Positions 37,601 through 48,211 of a stretch of 64,000 nucleotides of DNA are shown here, one piece after another. The position numbers and the translations under genes were made by a program. Under the pieces are notes generated by a model that saw nothing but the letters and a program-made list of their open reading frames with translations, was not told the DNA's origin and did not search any database. Source of the DNA: Sympetrum striolatum (taxonomy: Eukaryota > Arthropoda > Insecta > Odonata > Libellulidae); contig OX388343.1 of the NCBI GenBank assembly GCA_947579665.1, forward strand, positions 105,033,657 to 105,097,656, written 5' to 3'. The first letter of the stretch is position 1. Every line of letters begins with the position of its first letter.

Positions 37601-38679
37601 GTACCATTGAATGATAGTGAACCCTAATGGCCGGACAATTCATACAAAATGTTCATGGTGGGAGCTGGATTTCTCAGGGGATTTATTAGGTCCCTTAGAA
37701 TTGAGATAGCATTTCAAAAATATATTTGCTCACTAGGTCAACATTTGACTGACCAATTCTCCAGGATAACATTGCTTTATGTATTCTTTCAATTGATGAT
37801 AAATTAAAGATTACACTTAAGAAAACAAAGTTGAAACTTATAAAAAAAATGCTTTAAAAGAAATCCATCACCTTAAAAACTTATAACACTTTACCTATTA
37901 CTATAACCTATAAACATAAAATAAAACTTACAGGAAAAAGCTCTTTCCTTCATGTTCTTTATAAAATTCTTTAGCTTGAGCTTCACTCATTAAACACATT
38001 TTCGCTTTAGTAATCTCAAATCCTCTAGAATAAATCTCTTCCACAATTTTTCCAAGGTGTTTTAATGATTCGGGCTTCATCAAAGCAAAAGTTCTGTAAA
38101 TAAACTGCAATATTAATTTCCTAATCAACACATGACATGAATGACACATATAAACGACTAATAAGTTCGACTGACGAACACATTATGATACACGACATAA
38201 GAGTTCATCAATTAAATTCATTTAATTACATTCAAATAAAAAAATTAATAACCTTACACTGACTCAAACGTGGAAATACAAATTATTTTGCATTAATACA
38301 GAAAAAATAACTTTCAAATTAAAATATTACCTCTCTGTTTGTGAAGAAAGGTAATCTCTAGTAAAAGCATCTCCATAATCAACGACTTTCATTTGACGAG
38401 AGAATACGTTAATGACAGAACCTAAGTACAAAGACTTAAAGGTAACTCCTTCACATTTTATTTTCTTAAGAAAGGTCCGCCGATTTTTTAACTCAATCTG
38501 TAATATAAACGTTCACATTCATACCTCTTCAAGTATCAAAAATTATACGGCAAGATAAAACTTACCAATTCAATTGCATCATCTGAGGTGAAATAAAACA
38601 GATTAAATTTTCGAATCAAAGACGCTTCATTGTCGTGCCAATCAACTAAGAAGCTGAATCGATTTCCGTCGATCCCCGA
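28635..38679 (-). CDS. NME7: NME7: DM10 domain plus two NDPK domains; nine exons, start exon uncertain
   Basis: NME7 is a nucleoside-diphosphate-kinase family protein of the gamma-tubulin ring complex and of ciliary doublet microtubules. Minus-strand exons in order are 38679-38566, 38497-38331, 38096-37932, 33281-33074, 32638-32524, 31169-31036, 30958-30839, 28953-28846 and 28664-28635, all GT-AG with matching phases. They give 386 residues against 376 in human. The DM10 domain (about residues 1-92) includes RFSFLVDWHDNEASLIRKF, RRTFLKKIK and VINVFSRQMKVVDYGD. NDPK domain 1 starts FALMKPESL and keeps the active-site block NGFHGSDSIESA with catalytic His. Domain 2 starts CCIIKPHAV and ends with NAIHCTDLPEDG, then VEYFFKILE. 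The exon holding ATG was not proven; human has only a few residues before the DM10 start. Confidence 0.95.
28846..28953 (-). CDS. NME7: NME7 exon, domain 2 active site
   Basis: 36 codons: EVARELRPNSIRAKYG, then NAIHCTDLPEDGILE. It carries the second-domain histidine in the NxxHCTD context shared with human NME7. Donor GTATAC. Confidence 0.93.
30219..30290. repeat. Dispersed repeat, copy 2, with ATT-rich tail
   Basis: Same core as 7451-7510 (GGATGTAATTGGGAT, then CTTCCTGTTTCCATTAGAGA) ending in an ATT run. It is in an NME7 intron. Confidence 0.65.
30839..30958 (-). CDS. NME7: NME7 exon
   Basis: 40 codons, GMVRELMSGPSVALEI to LVGPSDP, phase 0; the MxSGP and GPxDP motifs belong to NDPK domain 2. 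Donor GTGAGT. Confidence 0.93.
31036..31169 (-). CDS. NME7: NME7 exon
   Basis: Completes a Gly codon, then NLGKILSAI through EDFYEVYKGVVPEYN. This is the domain-2 helix and FYxxYKG region. Donor GTACGT. Confidence 0.92.
31550..31660 (-). repeat. Decayed tRNA-derived SINE-like repeat
   Basis: On the minus strand the segment reads as a tRNA-like head with degenerate A/B-box spacing. It continues into CCGGGCTAGGGCATGGGTGT and TTGTTGTGTG, an arrangement seen in arthropod tRNA-derived SINEs. It is in an NME7 intron. Identification is from pattern memory and moderate at best. Confidence 0.35.
32524..32638 (-). CDS. NME7: NME7 exon, start of NDPK domain 2
   Basis: ELQLFFPSD, a linker, then FVNCTCCIIKPHAVKE and one base of a Gly codon. 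The human counterpart is EMELFFPS...FTNCTCCIVKPHAVSEG. Donor GTTAGT. Confidence 0.94.
33074..33281 (-). CDS. NME7: NME7 exon, domain 1 active site
   Basis: TLVRHMSSEPILAMEL through SSLRSLFG and QNGFHGSDSIESAQR. It contains the canonical HGSD active-site motif; human NME7 has HGPD here. Donor GTAGGA. Confidence 0.94.
33746..33907 (+). pseudogene. 5' fragment of a mariner-like transposase
   Basis: An open frame of 53 codons starts MATFSVQEQRVIIRFLHLRG and continues PPIEIHPQLTEICGDGV before a frameshift and stop. This matches the first helix-turn-helix of mariner transposases (RFLHLRG, IEIHRQL). About 140 bp upstream look like the element's 5' leader. The rest of the gene is missing. It lies antisense in the 4.65-kb NME7 intron, and it is a different lineage from the copy at 26 kb. 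Confidence 0.7.
35066..35431. mobile_element. Foldback repeat with ~85-bp inverted arms
   Basis: The left arm 35066-35153 and the right arm 35349-35431 are near-complementary; both carry GTGGTTTCTTCGATGTCTCT and CCATCTTCAGGAG when read inward. The GC-rich middle includes GGGGAGGGGGATGG. Terminal arms containing an AACGTTTCG...CATCTTCAG-type motif occur around several arthropod repeats; no coding capacity is seen. It is in an NME7 intron. Confidence 0.6.
36106..36960. mobile_element. Composite repeat with several tRNA-like modules, copy 1
   Basis: The left part (about 36106-36370) matches 53745-54020, sharing CTTGCATACTGCAAGCAGAT and CATCATATCGGGA. The right end (36922-36955) is the inverted counterpart of the left end of the 53.7-kb copy (TCTCCGGATATAC), so the family has terminal inverted repeats. 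Between them, minus-strand B-box/T-arm-like motifs recur. They are GGCTTGATGCC (near 36260), GGTTTGATGCC (near 36415), GGTTCGATGCT inside a perfect CCTAG/CTAGG stem (near 36590) and GGTTCGATTCC (near 36780). The last has an A-box-like TGGCCATAACGAGTAACC about 75 nt from it. No protein is encoded. It lies in the large NME7 intron. Confidence 0.65.
36700..36747. repeat. Perfect 48-bp palindrome
   Basis: Two 24-base arms are exactly complementary with no spacer; the left arm starts CCCGATAATCAAAGCAATG and the centre is TTTTTAAAAA. It is inside the tRNA-module repeat, and T-rich and A-rich flanks roughly extend the symmetry. Confidence 0.95.
37932..38096 (-). CDS. NME7: NME7 exon, start of NDPK domain 1
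   Basis: Completes an Arg codon, then TFALMKPESLKHLGKIV, FEITKAKM and FYKEHEGKSFF; the Lys-Pro nucleotide-binding motif is present. Donor GTAAGT. Confidence 0.94.
38331..38497 (-). CDS. NME7: NME7 exon, DM10 domain second half
   Basis: IELKNRRTFLKKIKCEG through VINVFSRQMKVVDYGDAF. FSRQ and DYGD are hallmark DM10 motifs of NME7. Acceptor TTACAG, donor GTAATA. Confidence 0.94.
38566..38679 (-). CDS. NME7: NME7 exon, DM10 domain first half
   Basis: 38 codons starting SGIDGNRFSFLVDWHD and ending DDAIEL, after the acceptor CTTTTTAG. Phase 0 at both ends, so the preceding exon must end on a full codon. Confidence 0.92.
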
Positions 38680-38903
38680 CTAAAAAGGAGTAAATTATAC
38701 ACTGTAGAAATTATTAAAGGTAATCGATCTGACATACCGGTATTTCTTAACCGTAACATTTTCTTGGAGTTTGGAAGATTGTCTAACCTTCGGAAAAAGT
38801 AAAGCAATAAAAATGGCAAATAACAGCTTTGAGGCATCTTGCTAAAGGAAAAATGAATAATAAACAAAGGACTCCTCATAAACAGGATGAATTTGAGCAC
38901 TAC

Positions 38904-38906
38904 CAT
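38904..38906 (-). other. NME7: Candidate NME7 start codon directly before a splice donor
   Basis: On the minus strand GTGCATG is followed at once by GTAGTG. Splicing ATG to the phase-0 exon at 38679 would give MSGIDGNRF, close to the short leader of human NME7, with an intron of 224 nt. Other start exons further upstream are possible. Confidence 0.3.
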
Positions 38907-40470
38907 GCACGTTAAGCTACTCTACCATTTGAAATTAAATCTGGAGCTACTAGTAGCGTTTCTCACGCAACTTCGATTTTCGTGTCAATACTTTTCTAAA
39001 TTCTGTCGCTGTTTCATTTAGAATACGCCGTCTTCGATACGTATCTCACAAATGCTAAAGATTCGTTTTCGCTTCCACTCAATGCATAAACATGTTTATT
39101 TACAATCACGTTGATGTAGTTCGAATTCCCACCGATAAGAGAGCGAGCTATCTGAAGCTGAAGGAGCTGAAGTGAGCTGAAGCATGTGGCTAAAGCTAAG
39201 CTGGACTAAAGTTGCAGTGATTGGCGTGAAGCGAAAAAGGCGGTAATTTTAATTGACATGTTCACGCCGGTCAACGCAGGGACAATGCACTAGCGTGAAT
39301 CATTAGCATTGAACATACTGAAATATATTGGGGAGAAATGAAAATTACCCTAAGTTCCATATACTGGAAAAATATATGAAAATGAATCAAATCATAAAAG
39401 TCATCTCTCTGCGAAAGGGATACATACTGAATACTTACACAAGGTATAATGCATTTTAAAAGCTAGAATAGTTTTTCCTATTCGTTCATTTAGAAAACCT
39501 GGATACAATTGAACATGGAAAGAACTTTCAGATGTGAAAGAGGAATTGCCCTCTCTAAAACTAGAGTGCAACTATAAATAAATTTAAATAAACCAAATTA
39601 TATATTATTCATGAATTCAAAGTGTAACGAAGATAGGGATCTTTAATTTAAATTTGTAATCTTGCAAGTAAATTGGAAGCCTATTTCTATTTATTTACGG
39701 AATTAAATCTTTAGGTCAGTCAGCTAGGCATAAGGGTACGGGTAAGGGTAAAAGCCCTTTCTAAATATTTGAATCCCAATGAGTTTAACATACAAAATAA
39801 TACTTAATTCTGCCAATACTTTATTATTGGAGTAAAATGCATAGGAATAGTTATGGCCAAAATATTTTTCCATTAAAGCTTAGTGATATTCATAAACAAT
39901 CAATTCATTCATTGTTTCATTTTGTGCTCTTTAAATTGTGATCCATTATAGAAAAGGCTTTTTAGGTTTAAGTATATTTTACAATTAGTAAGAAGAGTTT
40001 CAGAATTAAGTTTCTACAAGGCTAATATAAACCAATTCATAATGTTTCTTTAAATTTGAAGATCTGCTGGAGAGCGTAATCTGAAGCCTTTCTTTACTTT
40101 TTCTCTTTTTCATTGAGGAGGCCATAACTTTCTGGAATTTCTGACATAGATAATATTCATGTGTGTTCTACCTTTCACTATATAGGTTCATGTGCGTTAA
40201 AAAATCCTTAATCAAAGTCATATCCTTCCCTTTCCTTTAGCTTACCCCGCACTTTATAGCATACAACATCTTTTGTCATTTTCTTCTCCTTCTTTTTTCC
40301 CTTGAATTCTACCCTCAATTACATTTTACAGAAGTCCCTCCCCTTTCAATATTTGACTTACCCATTTCCTCTGTTGATGTTTTGTCACTTCAACTAAAGC
40401 CCTCTCCTCCCCAACCATCTCCAGTACCTAGATGTTTGTTTTCCTATCCATCAAACTTACTTTTTCTATT
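38907..40470. other. Probable NME7 promoter region and intergenic sequence
   Basis: The stretch 38990-39300 is richer in CpG than its flanks and includes GAAGCTGAAGGAGCTGAAG-type short repeats; it is the natural place for the NME7 promoter. From 39300 on it is AT-rich with nothing recognised. Confidence 0.4.
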
Positions 40471-40763
40471 CTACACCACAACTCGAAGGCCTCCAACCAC
40501 TTGGCCTTCCCCACTCTCTTCTGCAGGTGCTGTAGTGACCCTTATGGCAGGAATGCCTATGCTACTTGTACTTGAGCTGTTGTTTGGACCTCCCTCATCG
40601 CGGTTGGTGGAACTGGGAGACTCAAGGGATGAGGATGATTTGGCACCCTCTCTGTCATGTCCTCCAAGGGCTAACTGCTGCTCTCTTCTCTGCTCTTGCT
40701 CTTCCAACTGACTGCTAACAGTCTGAATGACTTCAGAAGACATCTCCACAGATGTGGCATCAC
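40471..40763 (-). CDS. Unrecognised terminal exon, Ser-rich
   Basis: Minus-strand acceptor CCCTTAG at 40764-40770 is followed by an open frame of about 97 codons to a stop at 40471. It begins DATSVEMSSEVIQTVSSQLEE, then has a short coiled-coil-like EEQEQRREQQ stretch and a Ser/Asn-rich low-complexity segment. It ends GIPAIRVTTAPAEESGEGQ and a few more residues. Codon composition is much richer in GC than the flanks and lacks stops, as in real coding sequence. I do not recognise the protein and found no upstream exon. It could be an alternative last exon of the gene ending at 43870. Confidence 0.5.
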
Positions 40764-43700
40764 CTAAGGGTTACGAAATCATAATAATTAACAAGGAAAG
40801 GGATACAAGTATCTTTACACATAAGGGCATGCACCCAGGAAACACAGCTTAGGAAAAAAGTCTGACAGGGCCAGGAAGTCCCATCCTGGCCATGTGAGAC
40901 TATTTTTAAGTCTGGTTTTCCTTGGGGAACATTTATAAGGGTTAAAGTAGGTATATCTGTTGGCAATTGCTACCAGATATGTCTCCATCAAATAATATAA
41001 CTTGCAAACAAATACACATGCAGAATAAAAATTGAAATGAATGGAGCTCTAAACACAAATGCTAAAACAATTACTGACCTATCTTTTTGTTTTGAATTAA
41101 TTACATAATTATCTTTTATACATGCATAGCAAACCCAGTTCAGGACATTTGGTGAACGTTGAGATTTGTGCTGAAGTGAACATGGTGATAGAGCCAAACT
41201 CATTTTATCAGAATTTTTATCCACTCTACATCTGTTAAATGTTTATGAGATTGGGGTGTGAATGATATTGAATGGGACTTATTAATACTCACAAAACACT
41301 TGGTCTTTTATTATTTTCTCTCTTCAGCATCAACTTTTATGAGGATACCTAGCCACGGGTTAGCCATGCTTCCTAAATGCAAATGTAATATGTAGCAGTG
41401 ACAAAGATTCTTCTGGTAGATGTGTACTGCATAATATATAAGAATAATAGAAGATTGTGTATACTATAATTTTCCTATCACTATCATAATTTAATGATTA
41501 TTAATTGAAAGTACATTTCATTTAGGAGGATCTTTCCTTGTTTTAAATTGCGTAATATTTTGATTTCCTAATCTTAAGAGTTGCATGAAGTTTTAGATCT
41601 AAAGTAATTAACCTGAAATAGGAATGATATAAATAAAACTTATACATTACATATTGCTATATATAAAACATAAATAAGACTAATGTTAGAAAAAATAAGG
41701 AAATAGTTTAATTCAATAAAATATTTTGAATCTTGTTTCACAGAATCAGTTTCACAAATCATTCATCAAATACTTTAATTTAATTGGTTTTTACATCATC
41801 TCTATCTAATTTGATATGGATTCCATCAACGTAAGTTACTTAAATGCCTGTTGCTGTTTCTTTGAAATATCTTTCTAATTTCATTTCTCAAAGTTTTACC
41901 TTAACATTTGTGTCACATTAAAACCACTAGAGACTGTATTAAATGCTCAAACTGCATACTGAAGACAGAAAGTTGCAGAACTCTGGATCATACAATGAAA
42001 ATTGTTCCTTAAATAAAAAACCACCAATTTCAATAGTTAAAGAGCATATTCATACCTCTTAATCATACAAATATAAAAAATTAAATGAAGACAGCAATGG
42101 CTCGGTCAACTATTATCCAGTGAAGACTTAAAAAGGTATCCTTTATTTGGGTATTGATATAAAGGCTATTAAATCAAATATTGAATCAGCAATCCCTAAA
42201 ATAATTAGTAGATTTAAACTAAATTATCTATTCGAAGACCATGGTCACCTATTGGATATAAGAATAGTGAAATCTTATTTAAATCAGAAGGAAAGCCTTG
42301 TGCTTCCTCAACTATATGGAATATAACAGTTCCAGAACTGTGTGCCTTAGAAGTTAACCAGTAGTCCCACGAGACTCCTCTACTAAGGTTATAATACGAT
42401 TATTGTAACAGCATTGCTGGGAAAAATTTCAAGCTTTACCTGCATTGTAAACTGAAAAGGTTTGGGAACTCCTGATTTTAATCTTTTCACACCAACATTT
42501 CATATTAGCAAATTGGACACTTAATGAATTATCATGGTGAAGGGTCAATATCAATATTGTATGAAGGATAACAAGCTTTAAAGCTTTATAGCTAATAAAG
42601 CCTAAAAAATAATAATAAATTCAACTAGCACATTGAGTTAAGTATGATAGGGGTTGTACACAAATTACGTAATGCAAAATTTTCCAATTTTCGACCTTCC
42701 CTCCATGTAGCAGGAACGCCAAGCAGTACCCCACCTATACTCCGTTACGTAAAGAGTGCTTTGTGAAAAAAATTGGGCTTATATTCAGATAAGAAAGATT
42801 TTCAGTTCCCAATAATAATTCACTTTATAATATTCAATTTCAAAGGCCTTTCATGCATTTCACCTAGATTCAATACCATGGCCTGTTGATAATTACCATC
42901 GCACCAGTGCAATGCTATTGTCTCGTGCAGCACACTCCTCAGCAGTACTCCCACTCTTATTACTTTTGTTCTACGTTCATATTTGCTCGGATCAGTTTTC
43001 CCCCATTAATTACGAGCGAGTTTTAAATTCAAACGTTGATCAAGCAGAAATTTTGCTATTCTTTAGGTTCTAAAACCGTGATGTAACACAAACCTTAATT
43101 TATGAATTGTGAATGGCCCCATATGGGAAAATTATTCAAATGGAAGCATTTTTTGCAGACTGAATGACTACATTGAATGAACTAAAGGGCTGCAGGTTCC
43201 TCTATATCTGCAATAACCACCCACTACATATTAATCTAAAACACTGACGACCTACACAAATTTACAGATGCAGAAATACAATGAAATTAGTGCATATGTA
43301 ACATCACTGAAATTAACTTTGGTCTAACAAATTCTCACTAGCAGTTAATGTTCCCTTTAGTATGGTAACCGATAAAACATCACAGAATATAGGATAATCG
43401 CTGCAGCACACCATCATTATTCTAACAAGAATACCTAACCTGATAACAGATAGCAAAAAGCATAAATGGAAGAAAGGAAATGAGATGACTTCATACATTG
43501 ATAATCCAGGATAATGATGTTGATATTTTATTCAATCTCCAGAGTTAATGATGGGTAAATGATATTAACACAATTAAATGATATGTTACACATAAATGCA
43601 TAATTACAGATAAACAAATTTGGTGGTCTAAGAAAAGATACACAACATGTGGATTTAAAATATTTCAAAGCACTGAACAATCACTATCTGGAGATGATGA

Positions 43701-43832
43701 TTCCTAGTTCCCATGCAAACATGACAGAAAAGCATACATTAAATGAAGTTTTTGATCAAAATTACATCATCCTCACTATGGCAATGAACAATAAAATGAA
43801 TACAGATGATTCGTTATACTTAATGAAAAAAC
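40764..43832. other. No gene recognised
   Basis: AT-rich sequence. An open stretch without ATG on the plus strand near 42150-42340 resembles nothing I can name. It may be intron sequence if the two flanking minus-strand exons belong to one gene. Confidence 0.4.
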
Positions 43833-43838
43833 TTTATT
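43833..43838 (-). terminator. Poly(A) signal for the RG-rich terminal exon
   Basis: AATAAA on the minus strand, starting 32 nt after the TGA at 43870-43872. Confidence 0.65.
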
Positions 43839-43869
43839 TTAATGAGATGAAGTAAGGATAGTTCCAAAT

Positions 43870-44039
43870 TCAATATCGCATCTGATACGGAGGGAAAGAA
43901 CCCTTGGGCTTTCCTCTTCCCATTCTTCGGCTGTGTGGAGATTGTTTGAAGGTGCTGGGGCCACCCCTTGCCTCTGGAGGACTACCTCTGTGAATTGGAG
44001 CGCCTCTTCCTCTGGTTCCAACTGCCTCTCTTGACCCTG
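43870..44039 (-). CDS. Unrecognised terminal exon encoding an RG-rich C-terminal tail
   Basis: Minus-strand acceptor CCAACAGCAG is a NAGNAG, so the exon starts at 44039 or 44036. The frame gives GSREAVGTRGRGAPIHRG, EARGGP, RRMGRGKPKG and ends PPYQMRY before TGA. Arg-Gly repeats of this kind are typical of RNA-binding proteins' disordered tails (known for the class; inferred here). A poly(A) signal 32 nt after the stop supports both the strand and the frame. Upstream exons would lie beyond 44040; I found none with confidence. Another frame through the same exon is open but less characteristic. Confidence 0.55.
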
Positions 44040-44480
44040 CTGTTGGGTAATGATAAAATAATTTGAGTAAATCTTGAAGTAAGTAATTCCTAAATAAACA
44101 ATCTAAAATATAAAGGTTTCTCAAGCTTTGACAAATTATAAATTTAAATCCTGATTTTGAATGGTGAATTCCAGAGGAATTTAAAACAAAGTACGAAGAG
44201 ATGGAAGGTAACTTTTAACCTTGCACATGAAAGTCTGAGTCTTAACCCAAAGTTGTACTGATTGAAAAAAGTTTTTCACATCTGTACAACAAAGTATGAA
44301 GAGCATCCAAACAGTAAAGTCAGCGAAAAAATGCACTTGAATGCCGTAGCTGCTGAATGGCTTTTTCCATGGAATATAAAGTCCTAATTGTATCAGATCC
44401 AATGGTACCTCAAGCTTAGAACGGCTTTAACTTCTAATGTTTCAGATAACAAATGTTGTATTTCAGAGTGATTGGATACC

Positions 44481-44587
44481 CAGAGTTTAAAAAAAGGTTA
44501 AAAGTCTGAACTGTCTGCACAGAGAAACCTGTTCTCGCTGCTTAAAAGCTATTAGTTATTCACCAAGTCTTTCTCTTACTGTAAAAT
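44481..44587 (+). repeat. Inverted repeat, left copy
   Basis: From CAGAGTTTAAAA to CTTACTGTAAAAT, this is the reverse complement of 48768-48873 with about one indel in 107 bp. The flanks do not match. No terminal inverted repeat or coding frame was seen inside. Confidence 0.9.
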
Positions 44588-44830
44588 GCACACCTCAAAA
44601 TTCAAATGCCAGATATTGAAAAATCATTTGCCCACAATTTTAAAGAGCAACTTAAGACATACTGCCACGCCATTTGCAGAACCGTATATGTGTTTACTAT
44701 ACACATTTATGCTGTTATATTTGTATATTTTTATGCTTATACACTATACACAAAATTATGGGAATCGTTTATGCTGAAAGTCCTACGTAAGTGCGTATGT
44801 TAACCTATTCAAAATTGATCATTTAAATTG

Positions 44831-45453
44831 TTGGTTAATGGTAGTTATCTGGGAGTTATACCCTTACTTTTTCAGGTAGAAATTTGTAGGGTTGCCGTCC
44901 TAATCTGAACCCTTAGCTCGCCTTCGTAGCTCGGGAGAGCCTAGCCTCCACAGTAAGGGGACCATAAAAAAACTGACTGCATGGAATATGATTTAAAAAG
45001 TTATAAGCGATTCAAATGAGCAACAATTTATTATCTTCATCGTCTCACTCACCCTTAGAGATATACAAGCGTCATTTGATCAACGTACTACAATGAAAAT
45101 TAAGATTTTTTGTGATTTTGCAAGAAATTACCTGTTAACACATGGCAACATTGCTCAGAAAGATAGGCGGGTGTTTTAAATATCTCAACAGGGGTTGGGT
45201 TGGGGATTTCTTGATTTTTGCTAGAAATCCCTCCCCACTACCCCAACCCAACAACAACGCTGCCTGGTGTAAACGGGTAATTTCTTGCAAAATCACAAAA
45301 AATCTTAATGCAGTCAGTTTTTTTATGGTACCCCCTTATGTGGTTGCCGGGTGCTACAAAGGCAAGCTAAAGGACTAGATTAGGACGGCGACCCTCCAAA
45401 TTTCTACCTGAAAAAAGTAATGAGATAACCTCCAGATAACTACCATTAACCAA
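44831..45453. mobile_element. 623-bp foldback/MITE-like element
   Basis: The ends are inverted copies (GGTTAATGGTAGTTATCTGG at the left; its complement at 45432-45451). Complementarity continues through AGGTAGAAATTTG...CCGTCCTAATCT and CATAAAAAAACTGACTGCA. After a left-only spacer it resumes with AAGATTTTTTGTGATTTTGC opposite 45278-45310. The centre, GGGTTGGGTTGGGG...CCCCAACCCAAC, closes the hairpin. No transposase is encoded. I could not settle the target-site duplication. Confidence 0.75.
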
Positions 45454-46571
45454 ATTTTTTGATGGGCTAGCAAATTTCCTATCAATTAAAAACTATTAGC
45501 TGACAGTTTAGTCTGTAGTCTTCAGAGATTCTTACAGTGAAAACATTGATAGTGTATTGATGAAACTTTTGACAAGTTGCATAGAACTAGGGTGAACCTA
45601 GGATGCGGCCGGCCAATTGACATGTGCATGAGTATCATTGTGCCTGAATCTAGTTCACTGTCTATTCTAACACACACCCTGATTTTTGAACTGAAAAGAG
45701 ACCCAACAATGTGTGCATTACTTTCAAGTAAAACTGGATTTTCTGATTAATTTAGTGATTCCCATTTTTATAATTCAAATCCAGAAGATGGTCTTTTAAA
45801 TAATTATCAGAATACTTAAAAAATATGTATTATTAAAAATTTTAAATAAAAAATGTGTATTATTTATATATTATTATTATATATTATTAATATATTTATC
45901 ATATTATAACTAATTGATTATTAATTATGAAATCGATATTTTAGGGAAACGACCTACTTGAGAATCAAAATGGGTTGACAAGCTTCAGCCATCCATCATT
46001 AGTTTCATCTACTACTCTTGATTTTTTGGTTAGTCGCAATACGCAAATTCCTTCTTTTTACTGTCATTATCACATTCAGAATCGCTAGGTAATTAATTCT
46101 CATCAAGGAACATACCACTAGTAGACTCCATGGCTTTTGAAACATGGGTGGCAGATAGATTTTTATCAACTCATGCATGTATTCTATCAACCTTCTAAAC
46201 ACAAAGGAGGCTATGTTAGGTAGAATTCTGCTGAGTGATTGAGATTAAGCAGAGGCCCTCTTTGCATAAACATTTTAGAGAACATCACCTTCCCATCCTC
46301 TGTTGATTTGCGGAGTGAGGATTTTTGAGGAAAGATGGATTTTGTTTTTCAATTGCCTGAGTGCAAAACCATGTCCTCAAAACAGTTATTTACAGTTCCT
46401 TCACTAAGACAATGGGCATCTCTGTGACTTATCTACCATGACGATAGTGGCCCAATAAAATTTCAGAAGGAGAACCACAGAGGCCTTGGCAATGGAATGG
46501 TGGGTAGGTGTAGTCAACTTGCGATCTCGAGTCCAGTGGATGACATCACACTAGAGGGGGGAAAGTGGAGG

Positions 46572-46640
46572 AGAGGGGTAACATCAGAGGGGTAACTTCT
46601 GAGGAGTAACTTCAGAGGAGTAACTTCAGAGGGGTAACTT
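46572..46640 (+). repeat. Short tandem repeat, ~16-bp unit
   Basis: About four to five copies of a unit like AGGGGTAACTTCAGAG, with G/A variation at one position. Confidence 0.8.
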
Positions 46641-47080
46641 CCTGCCAGTCATCCTGCACTGTGAAAGATTTAGGTTCGAAGTGGGTGAGGAGTATCTTCA
46701 AGATTGAAAATGGATTGTGTCAAGATCCTTTCCCATGTGGCAACTGCGTGTTTCTTTATCATATTAGTGCTCTCACTCCGCATCTTTTGGATGCTTCAAT
46801 TTGAAATTTGTTCTTCCTAAGGTCGACATACAAAAATGTGGTAAGTTTTCACTATAGTATGATTGATAGTATGTCTTCACATAATCAGGCGAGGTGTTGT
46901 GGTAATTCATAAGGGAAAGATTCTAAGATAGAATTGACTTTAACCACAAATTTTAATTTTACAAAAAACATTAAAACTTTTTTTGTAAATAAAAAAATTG
47001 TGATAAAAGTACAATTTTATCTTAGATTCTTTGTGATAGTATGTTATTAGTCTCAAAGGTCATGAAACATGATTGGAGGG

Positions 47081-47360
47081 GTATCTAAGGGATAAATTGT
47101 TAAATATAAGTAGTTTGGTGAGGATAAAAGTATTTTATATGTAAGTTAAGCTAGAGAAAAATTTATCTTCATATCTTGATACTGTGATTTACTTTTATAG
47201 AATTTTATTTATTTAGAGGTGCATCTAAGGGATAAATTGTTAAATATAAATATATTTTATACACATATAATTTATATAATAAAAGTATTTTATATCTATG
47301 TTAAACTATCTATGAGAATCATTTATCTTGGTATATTAATATTGTGATTTACTTTTACAG
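47081..47360 (+). repeat. Tandem duplication, ~140-bp unit
   Basis: Two consecutive units both begin with ATCTAAGGGATAAATTG, contain AAAAGTATTTTATAT and end near TGTGATTTACTTTTA; they differ by small indels. Confidence 0.75.
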
Positions 47361-48194
47361 GATTTTTAGACACATATGGTTTAATTTAAAGTCACATTAT
47401 GTTTATTTTTGCTATAAAAGTTATTCTCATGTTCACTGATATAAACTTGTAACTTCAAACTTTGCCGGATATAGAGATAATTGTTAGCAATCTGCTAGAT
47501 ACTGGACCCTTAAACTAAAATTATTTAAGAATGCAGTTTTAAGTATAAATTCAATTTTTATGCTCTTAAATGTAGTATGCATGTAATTTAAGTTGAAGAT
47601 AAAACAGTAAGTTCTGAGATCTTGTGACTTTGGAAAATGGTAAATATGTATCAATTCCTACATAAATGTGGGTGTTCTTTTAAATTTATTTTCTTTGTAT
47701 TTCTTTTTTGGATTAGTCCCTTGCTGAATCCCTCATTTAGTAATTTTTGTGCTAGGTGTTTTTGGAAAATGTTCTGGAAAGAGGGCTTTAACCCTTTGGC
47801 TACCAAAGAGTGTAACTCAGTTACTCGAGTGATAATTTTTCTGTGTTATTAAGGTTAAAACTTTTGAAATAATTTCATGCATCTGTGTGTGTGTTCTTCA
47901 AGTTCTAATAATTTTATTCTTTGTATATTTTTTCACAATCACATTTTTTGTATAATTTTATTAAAAAGACCATAAAGAGGGGAAGAAAAAAAATTAGAAA
48001 TGTTCATAAGCAAGGCAAGGCCATTCTTTCTATAATGTGAAATTATCCAAAATGTTGATAAAGCAATTCACAATATGGCTTAACATAACTTTGTTAAGTT
48101 GAATAAATATTTGAAAGGCCTGTGATAAATTTTTTTGAAGTTTTATTGTTTTTTAATTAAGGTTATGCAAGAGTAGAAAAATAGTGACTCAGAC

Positions 48195-48211
48195 CTGGGT
48201 TCAAGTCCCAG
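48195..48211 (+). other. Isolated perfect tRNA T-arm-like hairpin
   Basis: CTGGG TTCAAGT CCCAG forms a five-base-pair stem with a seven-base loop. It also fits the pol III B box. No full cloverleaf was found upstream, so it is more likely a SINE or tRNA-derived remnant than a tRNA gene. Confidence 0.45.

Noticed and set aside
38646..38906. 86-codon minus-strand open frame upstream of the NME7 DM10 exon
   Set aside because: Runs through the intron and overlaps the first DM10 exon in a different frame.
42150..42340. Open stretch of about 60 codons that looked faintly like the end of a reverse transcriptase
   Set aside because: No start codon and no diagnostic motif; similarity is too weak to call.
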